A stretch of DNA of 8,269 nt. Origin: Anaerolineae bacterium (GTDB taxonomy: Bacteria; Chloroflexota; Anaerolineae; JAAYZQ01). Under the pieces are notes generated by a model, which saw only the letters and a list, made by a program, of their open reading frames with translations, was not told the DNA's origin and did no database searches. Shown here one piece after another: positions 1 to 6,167 of the stretch (the stretch's first letter is position 1; every line of letters begins with the position of its first letter). Where the stretch lies: contig JAFGOG010000599.1 of the NCBI GenBank assembly GCA_016926595.1, positions 1-8,269 of the forward strand, read 5' to 3'. A program made the position numbers and the translations under genes.

Positions 1-1265
1 GAACGCGGACTTGGCGACCTCCGGGTCGGCGGGTTGAGCCAGCGGCGAGACCAGATCGATGCTGTGCCCTGGATACTGGTCGCAGGCGGCCCGGTTCTTG
101 CCCGAACCGAAGGCGCCATCGCCCGCCACGCGCTCAACCGTCACGCCAGTCCGTTCTTCCACCCGCTCGATGGTCGGCAGCAGGTGGTTGCCATCGCTGC
201 CCGAGGCCGTCACATCGGCGATGTCGAGGAGCATGTCGCTGTGCTGGTCGGTGGCTACGCTGAGCTTGAAGCCGTTGAACAGATGCGCCTTGCTCTTGCG
301 TCCATGGCGCATCTCGGGGTCAGTCAGGCTAATGATGCGCTCCGTGGCCGTTCCTTGGCCCAGTTGAGCTTGGCCCTGGTCGTTGACGACCACATCGTCG
401 CCCAGGATCTTGGTCAACAGCCAGCCCAGGGAGCGGACCTCGTCGTCGTCAATGTACTCGGCCGCCAGCTCCAGAACGGCTTCGGCATCGTCGAACAGCA
501 CCTGGAGTTGGGCGGAGCGTTGTTGGGGGTCGGCCCAGTCGATGTCCGCCTTGCGGTCCTGGTTGAGGTAGCGTTCTACTAGCAGCCTGTCGGAGTGGAG
601 GTAGACCGGGTTTCCATACCCGGCGATCTGCCCAGAAGCACACTAAAATGCTACCGCAAAATGCTCTCCTGGTATGCTCTCCGACAGCCTGCTAGCAGGC
701 GCGTCTGCGGCGAGAGGCCCTGGCGCTGCTGCGGCAGATGGAAGCCTGCGGCCTTGAGCAGCTTGCGTATGCCCTTGCGCAGCAAGGTGTAGGTATCCTG
801 CACCGCGCCAGCACCCTTGACGTTGGTCGTGTCGATGAGCAGGGTGACCCGGTCGGGAATGAAGCCGGCTTGGCGCCCCACGGCGATGAACCGGTCGAAG
901 GCGTAGCGCTCTTGCTCGTTGTCGATGAGACGTTGGCGAAAGTAGGTGAAGCACGAAGGGTCAAAGCCCGGATAGTCCAGGGGCAAGTTAAGGGCGACTT
1001 TCCAGCGCAGATCGAACTTGATGCGCTCCACGGCTTCGGCGTCGGAGACATCATCGTAGAACTGCAACAGCGTGGCACCAGCCATGAGGGATGGAGGGAT
1101 GCTGGGACGGCCGTTATCGAGACAGTACATCGAGGCCAAGTCATCGTCGCGGAACAGCACCTCGCTGACGGCGGCCATGCGGCCGTAGAACGAGTCAGGC
1201 GGGACTCGATGGGGCAAGCTCTGGGCATCAAAGAAGCTGCGCTGCGGATCACGGCGTCCAAGCAT
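1..1265 (-). pseudogene. IS1182-family transposase, disrupted by a 109-bp insertion and cut by the window edge
   Basis: This gene would cut and paste its own element using a DDE/RNase H-like active site. The first 191 codons run from the ATG at 1265 (GGGAGG ribosome-binding site just upstream) and include the first catalytic Asp, D145, in LLIDTTNV. The frame then enters a foreign 109-bp insert and stops at TAG 651-653. Removing the insert plus one CTAG copy (113 bp) exactly restores the frame: Q-T-R-L-L joins V-E-R-Y-L at 579, and a further 193 codons read on to position 1. That part contains QDRKADIDW, GRKSKAHLF and VAGDGAFG, the last holding the likely second catalytic Asp. The third acidic residue would lie outside the window. 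The product as it stands is a 204-residue N-terminal fragment, most likely non-functional. A plus-strand open frame opposite it at 34-582 is only its antisense shadow. Confidence 0.85.
583..691. mobile_element. 109-bp MITE-like element inside the transposase, CTAG target duplication
   Basis: The ends form an inverted repeat: the left end reads CAGCCTGTCGGAG (583-595) and the reverse complement of 679-691 reads CAGGCTGTCGGAG, 12 of 13 identical. The element is flanked by CTAG on both sides (579-582 and 692-695). Taking out the element and one CTAG repairs the transposase reading frame, which is strong evidence that this is a real insertion. It is far too short to encode a transposase, so it would have been moved in trans. 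Its interior has a CCGGGT/ACCCGG hairpin near 607-624. The source family is unknown. Confidence 0.85.
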
Positions 1266-1303
1266 GACTCAGCCCTCCCGGATCGAATCTGGTATCAGTG
1301 GAT

Positions 1304-1332
1304 AGTATATCATATATGGCTATATCTGTCAA
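1304..1332 (-). promoter_or_regulatory. Sigma-70-type promoter of the transposase
   Basis: Read on the minus strand, TTGACA (1332-1327) and TATACT (1309-1304) are separated by exactly 17 bp. This is an almost perfect vegetative promoter. Transcription would start near 1297, about 30 nt before the transposase ATG at 1265. The surrounding 1293-1345 is strongly AT-rich compared with the rest of the window. Confidence 0.75.
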
Positions 1333-1351
1333 TATCTATATCAATGCAAGT

Positions 1352-1372
1352 GGAGGGTTTTTCAGCGCCCTC
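1352..1372. repeat. Short inverted repeat at the presumed IS end
   Basis: GGAGGG (1352-1357) is complementary to CCCTCC (1367-1372), separated by 9 nt that include TTTTT. It lies upstream of the transposase promoter and abuts the CTAG of the next element, so it may be subterminal structure of the insertion sequence. No run of T follows it on the plus strand. On the minus strand it faces away from any gene product, so a terminator role is unsupported. Confidence 0.45.
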
Positions 1373-1376
1373 CTAG

Positions 1377-1519
1377 TACTGCAACCGCACTTTGGCGAAT
1401 CAGCCTGATGTTTCGCTCAGCGGGCCAGGGCTGGACAGCGATTAGACCCTGTTTTGCCTGGCATAGCGATGTACAATGAGCGCTTTGATGGGCGACTCCG
1501 GCTAAGTACGGTTGTAGTA
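1377..1519. mobile_element. 143-bp MITE-like element upstream of selB copy 1, CTAG target duplication
   Basis: The left end from 1377 begins TACTGCAACCGCACTT and the reverse complement of the right end ending at 1519 begins TACTACAACCGTACTT. Over the first 21 positions 17 match. Both ends are bordered by CTAG (1373-1376 and 1520-1523). I see no gene inside. It ends only 42 bp before the selB copy 1 start codon, so it either displaced the native promoter or supplies one. A TACAAT hexamer at 1472-1477 could be a -10 box, but no good -35 stands 16-18 bp before it. Its terminal repeat differs from that of the element at 583-691, although the CTAG target is the same. Confidence 0.75.
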
Positions 1520-1561
1520 CTAGGCTGGCTCTATACCAGGTGAACGCTTTGTAGCCTGATC

Positions 1562-3466
1562 ATGTATGTCGTCAGCACCGCAGGACACGTCGAGCACGGG
1601 AAATCGCGCCTAGTCAAGGCATTAACCGGGATCGATCCTGATCGCCTGCCGGAAGAAAAAGCGCAGGGCGAAACCACCGATCTGGGCTTTGCCTGGCTTG
1701 GCCTGCCCGGCGGCCAGGAGATCAGCGTCATCGACGTGCCGGGCCACCCCCGTTTCATCAAGAACATGCTCGCCGGTGTGGGCTGCATCGACGCGGCCCT
1801 CCTGGCCGTCGCGGCCAACGATGGGGTGATGCCCCAGACGCGGGAGCATCTGGCCATCCTGGACCTGCTTGGGGTGCAAAAGGGGGTGGTTGCCGTCACC
1901 AAAACGGACCTGGTGGACCGGGAGCTGCTCGACCTGGCCCTTGAAGAGGTCAACGGTCTGCTGGCGGGCACACTTCTGTCCGATGCACCCGTGATCCCGG
2001 TCTCGGCTGTCACCGGGGAGGGTCTGGCCGATCTTGTGGCCGTCCTGGAGCAGGTGCTGTCAGGGACAACGTCGCGCCCGGACCTGGAACGGCCCCGCCT
2101 TTGGATCGACCGCGCCTTTAGCATGGCCGGGTGCGGCATTGTGGTGACAGGGACCCTGATCGACGGCACGCTGCAGGCCGGCCAGGAAGTGGAGATCCTG
2201 CCGGCCGGAACAACATGCCGTATCCGTGCTCTGGAGACCCACAAACACCGCGTCGAGGTTGCCCTGCCCGGCACGCGGGTCGCCGCCAACCTGGCGGATC
2301 TGGACGTTGGGAGCCTGGAACGGGGCAACGTATTGACCGTTCCCGGCCGGATCAAGCCCGCCGAGCGGCTCGACGTCAGGCTGCGCTGCCTGCCCGGCTC
2401 ACCGGAACCGCTGAGCGACGGCGTGCAAGTGCAGCTTTTCATCGGCTCTGCCGACGTCGAGGCCAGGGTCCACCTTCTGGCCGCAGAGACCCTGGCCCCC
2501 GGCGAGAACGGGCTGGCCCAGCTGGCCCTGGCCGCGCCCGTCGCCGCCGTCCGGGGCGACTGCTTTGTCCTGCGCCGCCCAACCATCGGCGCCACGGTGG
2601 GCGGAGGATTGATCGTCGATCCACATCCATTGCCGCATCGCCGCTCGCAGGCGCACCTCATCTCCGAGCTGGAAGCGATAGAGCAGGGCGACCCCGAGCA
2701 GATCCTGCGCCATGTCTTGGGCGATAGGCCGCCCATCGAGACACCCTGGCTCCTGCATTGGACCGGCCTGGCGCCTGCCCGGCTCGAAACGGCGATCCGC
2801 GCCCTGGCGGAGGCAGGCGAAGTGCTCCTCTTCGGCGTGGAGATTGGGGATCGTTTGATCACCAGCGGGGTCTATGTGGTCTCGCGGGCCGGCTGGCAGG
2901 CGCCGCTGGCGGGCATGGCTCGGCTGGTAGACGACTATCACCGCCGCTTTCCTCTACGGCACACCATGCCCCGGGAGGAGTTGCGCAGCCGCTTAAACAT
3001 GGATGCCAGGCTATTTCGGCCCGCTATAGCTCAGGCGATCGTGGAAGGTCTGATCGTGGAAGAAGCGACCGGCGTGCGCCTGTCGACTCACCGGGTGCAG
3101 CTCACCGCCGAGCAGGAGGCGAACGCCGAGCGCCTGCTGCAGGCCCACCGGTCAAGCCCCTACGAGCCGCCAAGGGTTGAGCAATCGGCTGACGAGTACG
3201 GCGTTGATGCCGAGCTGCTGCGGACGATGGTCGAGCGGGGCGACCTGGTCCGCGCAAGCGACGACGTGCTTTTCTTGCCTTCGGTCTATGAAGAAATGGC
3301 CGGACGGATCGTGACCTGGATCGAACAGAATGGCAGCATCACGGTTGTGCAAGCGCGCGACATGTTCTCTACCACCCGCCGTTACGTCATGGCCCTGCTC
3401 GAGCACCTGGATCTACAGCAGGTCACCCGGCGGGTGGGAGATGAACGGATACTGCTGCACCGGTAA
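1562..3466 (+). CDS. selB: SelB-type selenocysteine-specific elongation factor, copy 1 (divergent switch regions)
   Basis: SelB is a GTPase that brings Sec-tRNA to the ribosome at UGA codons marked by a SECIS hairpin. This 634-residue protein has the full family layout: an EF-Tu-like G domain (about 1-170), two beta-barrel domains (about 175-360), and C-terminal winged helices ending in TRRVGDERILLHR, which in the family bind SECIS RNA. GTP motifs are visible: P-loop G8-HVEH-GKS15, T38, D58VPGH62 and T113KTD116. Against copy 2 and E. coli SelB (recalled), four normally constant positions differ: Asp11 is Glu, Arg35 is Gln, Met37 is Glu and Glu63 is Pro. These lie in or beside the P-loop, switch I and switch II. 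The start is set by alignment to copy 2. No well-placed ribosome-binding site precedes it (AGGTGA is 18 nt away), perhaps because of the element inserted just upstream. It reads into the desulfurase-SelD gene 25 nt later. Family assignment is secure. Whether it still handles Sec-tRNA is not. Confidence 0.93.
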   Translation: MYVVSTAGHVEHGKSRLVKALTGIDPDRLPEEKAQGETTDLGFAWLGLPGGQEISVIDVPGHPRFIKNMLAGVGCIDAALLAVAANDGVMPQTREHLAILDLLGVQKGVVAVTKTDLVDRELLDLALEEVNGLLAGTLLSDAPVIPVSAVTGEGLADLVAVLEQVLSGTTSRPDLERPRLWIDRAFSMAGCGIVVTGTLIDGTLQAGQEVEILPAGTTCRIRALETHKHRVEVALPGTRVAANLADLDVGSLERGNVLTVPGRIKPAERLDVRLRCLPGSPEPLSDGVQVQLFIGSADVEARVHLLAAETLAPGENGLAQLALAAPVAAVRGDCFVLRRPTIGATVGGGLIVDPHPLPHRRSQAHLISELEAIEQGDPEQILRHVLGDRPPIETPWLLHWTGLAPARLETAIRALAEAGEVLLFGVEIGDRLITSGVYVVSRAGWQAPLAGMARLVDDYHRRFPLRHTMPREELRSRLNMDARLFRPAIAQAIVEGLIVEEATGVRLSTHRVQLTAEQEANAERLLQAHRSSPYEPPRVEQSADEYGVDAELLRTMVERGDLVRASDDVLFLPSVYEEMAGRIVTWIEQNGSITVVQARDMFSTTRRYVMALLEHLDLQQVTRRVGDERILLHR

Positions 3467-3491
3467 AGTAGATCTTTGAAGGAGCGGTAAC

Positions 3492-5711
3492 ATGGTCCCC
3501 ATCTATCTTGACTATAATGCCACCACACCGATCGCTCGCGAGGTTGCCGAGGCGATGGCGCCCTACCTCTACGAGCACTTTGGTAATCCATCGAGCAGCC
3601 ATCCCTACGGCGTCATCACGAAGCGAGCCGTCGAGTCTGCCCGGGCCCAGGTAGCTGCGCTTCTCGGCTGCAGGGCTGCAGAAGTGGTCTTTACGAGCGG
3701 TGGGACGGAGAGCAACAACTATGCCATCAAGGGTGCGGCCTTGGGCCGCCGAGAACACGGTAACCATATCATCACATCGGCCGTGGAGCACCCGGCGGTC
3801 ATCGAGGTCTGCAAATGGCTAGAGACTCAGGGCTTTCGCCTGACAGTCCTCCCGGTCGATGAGTATGGTCTCGTCGATCCTGCCGATCTAGAGCGAGCCA
3901 TCACCCCGGATACGATACTTGTGACCGTGATGCACGCCAACAATGAGGTCGGTACGATCGAGCCGATCTCCGAGCTTGCCGCCATCGCCCACCGCCATGG
4001 CGCTCTGATGCACACCGATGCTGCTCAGTCTGTTGGCAAGATACCGGTGGATGTTGGTAGCCTCGGTGTGGACCTGCTCTCCGTCGCCGGGCACAAGATC
4101 TATGCGCCCAAAGGCATCGGTGCGCTGTACGTACGCAGCGGCACCGAGCTTGCCAGGCAGTTGCACGGCGCGAACCACGAGAGCAATCGCCGGCCCGGCA
4201 CTGAAAATGTGCTCGAGATTGTCGGTTTGGGCAAGGCCTGCGAGCTGGCGTACCGCAATTTGGAAGAGAACGCGGCGCATTTCCAGACAATGCGGGACCG
4301 GCTCCACGACAGCTTGCTGCACGAGCTGGGCCAAGATTCCGTCAAGTTGAACGGGCACCCCCTCCATCGTCTCCCCAACACGCTGAGCCTGAGCTTCCGC
4401 GGCATCGAGGCAAACACGCTCTTGTCGGAGATCGGCGAGGAGGTGGCTGCCTCGGCCGGGGCAGCCTGCCACGCAGACAATATCGATATCTCGGCAGTGC
4501 TCGCTGCCATGCAGGTGCCGATCGAATGGGCCATGGGCACGGTCCGGTTCTCTGTCGGCAGAGGCACGACAGATGAGGAGGTTGACCGGGCAGCCGGCAT
4601 TGTGTCCGAAGCTGTAAGCCGCCTTCAGCCGGAAGGTAGCACAGCCGCCACCCTCGGCGCGCCCGACAAGGGCGAGTATAAACTCACCCACTACACCCAC
4701 GGCATGGGTTGTGCTTGCAAGCTACGCCCCCAGTTGTTGGAAAAGGTTCTGGCCACGCTGCCGCTGCCCACTGATCCGGCAGTGATCGTGGGGAGCAACA
4801 CCGCCGACGACGCAGCCGTATACCGGTTGAGCGATGAGATCGCGATCGTCCAGACGGTCGACTTTTTCACGCCAATTGTAGACGATCCCTACATGTTCGG
4901 AGCCATCTCAGCGGCGAACTCGCTCTCCGACATCTATGCCATGGGCGCACGTCCGCTTTTCGCGTTGAACATCGTCGGTTTCCCCGACCAGCGGTTACCC
5001 ATGTGGGTGCTCGATGAGATCCTGCGTGGGGCACTCGACAAGGCGGCCGAGGCAGGCATCTCGATCATCGGCGGGCACACGGTCGAAGATACTGAGCCCA
5101 AGTTCGGCCTGGCCGTCACCGGCGTCGTCAATCCGGACCATGTGCTCCGTAACAGCACGGCGCGGCCTGGAAACGCGCTCGTCCTTACAAAGCCGCTGGG
5201 CCTCGGCATCATTTCCACGGCCGTCAAGAGCGGCTTGGCCGAGGAGGCGATTGCCAGGCAGGCCGCCGAAGTAATGGCGGCGCTCAACCGGGCGGCTTGT
5301 GAAGCAATGCTTGCGATCGGGGCGCATGCGTGCACCGATGTGACAGGCTTTGGGCTTCTCGGCCACCTGCGCGAGATGGCTGCCGGAAGCGGAGTGGACG
5401 TAACCATTTCCGTGGGCGCAGTCCCGGTGCTACCTGCGGCGTGGGACCTGGCAAGCGCGGGCGCTGTCCCGGGCGGCACCCTCAACAACCTCGCTCACGT
5501 GGCGGATCATGTGACCTTTGCCCCAGGCGTGTCGCACGTGGCGCAGCTAGTCTTGGCCGACGCGCAGACGTCGGGCGGCCTCCTGATCAGCCTGCCAGAG
5601 GACCGGGCCGACGCCATGCTGGCAGGGCTGAGCGAGCGGGGTGTGAGCGGCGCGGCGCGCATCGGCCGGGTGACGGCCGAGGGGAAGGGCCGGATCATGG
5701 TAGAGGCGTGA
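3492..5711 (+). CDS. selD: Cysteine desulfurase (NifS/IscS-like) fused to selenophosphate synthetase (SelD)
   Basis: A 739-residue two-domain protein. Residues 1 to about 380 are a PLP-dependent class V aminotransferase of the NifS/IscS group: LDYNATTP near the N-terminus, SGGTESNN, H100, HTD176AAQ binding the cofactor ring, the Schiff-base lysine K202 in SVAGHK, and the catalytic Cys326 in SAGAAC. Residues from about 397 to 739 are a normal-length SelD: HGMGC407ACK410 holds the catalytic Cys and Lys pair, followed by DFFTPIVDDP, ANSLSDIYAMGA, GGHTVEDTEPK, DVTGFGLLGH and DAQTSGGLL. SelD makes selenophosphate from selenide and ATP. The fused desulfurase can plausibly release selenium from selenocysteine and pass it directly to SelD. 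Codon 407 is TGT, so this SelD is the Cys form and needs no Sec for its own synthesis. AAGGAG at 3479-3484 lies 7 nt before the ATG. The gene follows selB copy 1 closely, which suggests an operon. Such fusions are known in a few bacteria (from memory). Confidence 0.95.
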   Translation: MVPIYLDYNATTPIAREVAEAMAPYLYEHFGNPSSSHPYGVITKRAVESARAQVAALLGCRAAEVVFTSGGTESNNYAIKGAALGRREHGNHIITSAVEHPAVIEVCKWLETQGFRLTVLPVDEYGLVDPADLERAITPDTILVTVMHANNEVGTIEPISELAAIAHRHGALMHTDAAQSVGKIPVDVGSLGVDLLSVAGHKIYAPKGIGALYVRSGTELARQLHGANHESNRRPGTENVLEIVGLGKACELAYRNLEENAAHFQTMRDRLHDSLLHELGQDSVKLNGHPLHRLPNTLSLSFRGIEANTLLSEIGEEVAASAGAACHADNIDISAVLAAMQVPIEWAMGTVRFSVGRGTTDEEVDRAAGIVSEAVSRLQPEGSTAATLGAPDKGEYKLTHYTHGMGCACKLRPQLLEKVLATLPLPTDPAVIVGSNTADDAAVYRLSDEIAIVQTVDFFTPIVDDPYMFGAISAANSLSDIYAMGARPLFALNIVGFPDQRLPMWVLDEILRGALDKAAEAGISIIGGHTVEDTEPKFGLAVTGVVNPDHVLRNSTARPGNALVLTKPLGLGIISTAVKSGLAEEAIARQAAEVMAALNRAACEAMLAIGAHACTDVTGFGLLGHLREMAAGSGVDVTISVGAVPVLPAAWDLASAGAVPGGTLNNLAHVADHVTFAPGVSHVAQLVLADAQTSGGLLISLPEDRADAMLAGLSERGVSGAARIGRVTAEGKGRIMVEA

Positions 5712-5834
5712 GCGCAGAGGCAGCGCAGCCGCCGATGCCCTTACTCTGCAATTCCGGTTCGACGATTGGGCGTCGCACGGCTGGCCTCTATGGTAGGCGG
5801 ATGACCCAAGATATGTTACGCATCGGACTGCAAC
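5712..5834. other. Intergenic spacer after selD; no clear signal
   Basis: No gene or convincing terminator was found. CGACG/CGTCG (5760-5775) and GCAGAG/CTCTGC (5714-5749) can form short hairpins, but neither is followed by a T run. A TTCGA at 5758-5762 does not sit in a T-arm, so there is no tRNA here. Confidence 0.5.
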
Positions 5835-5863
5835 TTGACGGGCTCCTTGTCTCGTGATAAAAT
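5835..5863 (+). promoter_or_regulatory. Sigma-70-type promoter for the UGA/SECIS mini-gene
   Basis: TTGACG (5835-5840) and TAAAAT (5858-5863) are spaced by exactly 17 bp. Transcription would begin near 5870, leaving an AT-rich leader of about 55 nt before the mini-gene. Two small dyads overlap the start region and could be operator sites: TAGCT/AGCTA at 5863-5875 and CTAGA/TCTAG at 5873-5894. No regulator is identified. This promoter implies that the mini-gene, and any read-through into the tRNA and selB copy 2, is expressed independently of the selB-selD operon. Confidence 0.7.
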
Positions 5864-5925
5864 AGCTATTAGCTAGATATATCATAACTTCTAGTAATAG
5901 TTCAATGAACAACAAGGGGAGGTCT

Positions 5926-6072
5926 ATGCTTGCCCTGGGAGCAAAGCCCGGCATGCGGAAGATGGAATTGCATTCACGCGACCACCGAATCTGAGGCACA
6001 AGCCGGAGTGCCGGTCGGTACTTGCCGGTTTGCCTGCACCATCTGAGGGATGGCAGAGGGGCCATGTCCTAA
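5926..6072 (+). CDS. Candidate 48-residue selenoprotein or SECIS leader peptide with in-frame UGA
   Basis: The frame starts at ATG 5926 behind a purine-rich AAGGGGAGG (5914-5922, slightly close at 3 nt). It reads 22 codons to TGA 5992-5994 and, if that UGA is decoded as Sec, 25 more to TAA 6070-6072. A hairpin with bacterial SECIS geometry begins right after the UGA. A near-consensus promoter lies upstream and an intrinsic terminator 22 nt downstream, so the unit looks like a discrete gene. The residue order near the UGA is D-H-R-I-U-G-T-S, giving a UxxS motif. The peptide is basic, has no signal peptide or membrane segment, and has one Cys (residue 36). I do not recognise the family. DH-R-I-U, Ala-Gly at +6/+7 and GRGAMS weakly recall the formate dehydrogenase active site. 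It may instead be a regulatory leader whose UGA senses Sec supply, or the hairpin may act as a SelB-binding control site. Coding status is uncertain. Confidence 0.55.
5992..6034 (+). promoter_or_regulatory. Putative bacterial SECIS element directly after UGA
   Basis: After UGA (5992-5994), 5995-6034 folds into about 16 pairs: GGCA/TGCC (5995-5998 with 6031-6034), AA/TT, CCGG/CCGG (6003-6006 with 6025-6028) and AGTGCC/GGTACT (6007-6012 with 6017-6022), with C5999, G6002 and T6023-G6024 unpaired. The apical loop is GGTC at 6013-6016, and exactly 18 nt separate the UGA from the GGT. In E. coli fdhF, as recalled, the same 18-nt distance leads to a GGUC-containing loop that SelB reads. The bulged U of the E. 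coli upper stem is not obvious here. The match in distance, loop and gene context is the evidence. Binding by either SelB copy is inferred. Confidence 0.65.
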
Positions 6073-6094
6073 ACGGATGTGATGTCCGCTCTCA

Positions 6095-6130
6095 AGCCGT
6101 CGCCGGTATGTGCTGGCGGCGGCTTTTATT
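6095..6130 (+). terminator. Intrinsic terminator after the mini-gene
   Basis: AGCCGTCGCC (6095-6104) pairs with GGCGGCGGCT (6115-6124) over 10 bp with one G-T pair, and TTTATT follows (6125-6130). A second small hairpin, CGGATG/TGTCCG, stands just before it at 6074-6088. The terminator closes the mini-gene transcript and separates it from the tRNA 37 nt downstream. It could also act as an attenuator for the tRNA and selB copy 2, but I see no clear antiterminator that translation to UGA or TAA would switch. Confidence 0.85.
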
Positions 6131-6167
6131 GTGTCAGCAGTATGCTTTATAGATCGAGCGGAGCAAC

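Larger units (their letters stand above)
1..1372 (-). mobile_element. IS1182-like insertion sequence, one end only
   Basis: This is the upstream end of an insertion sequence carrying a DDE transposase on the minus strand. The family call rests on the protein, which has an N-terminal DUF772-like region and the motif GRKSKAHLFNGFKLS typical of IS1182/IS5-like transposases. The other end lies beyond position 1. The right boundary is inferred: a GGAGGG/CCCTCC inverted repeat at 1352-1372 stands immediately before a CTAG at 1373-1376 that belongs to the next small element. The copy looks inactive because its transposase is interrupted by another insertion. I cannot confirm terminal repeats because only one end is present. 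Confidence 0.6.

Noticed and set aside
34..582. Plus-strand open frame of 182 codons opposite the transposase
   Set aside because: The minus strand in this interval reads a clear IS1182-type transposase (GRKSKAHLF, VAGDGAFG), so the plus-strand frame is an antisense shadow.
1377..1561. Hidden tRNA or canonical selC upstream of selB copy 1
   Set aside because: No T-loop (TTCGA or TTCAA type) or acceptor pairing is present. The interval is explained by a small inverted-repeat element.
1531..2862. 443-codon minus-strand open frame over selB copy 1
   Set aside because: The translation is low-complexity Arg/Ser/Pro-rich, typical of the antisense of a GC-rich gene. The plus strand encodes an unmistakable SelB.
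4710..4712. Possible Sec at the SelD catalytic position
   Set aside because: The codon is TGT, so this is the Cys form of SelD. No UGA recoding is needed in this gene.
5714..5749. Terminator after selD from GCAGAG/CTCTGC
   Set aside because: The stem is 6 bp with a 24-nt loop and no T run follows.
5890..6130. SRP RNA, 6S RNA, tmRNA or RNase P RNA in the structured intergenic region
   Set aside because: None of their conserved sequence blocks as I recall them is visible. The UGA plus SECIS reading explains the main hairpin better.
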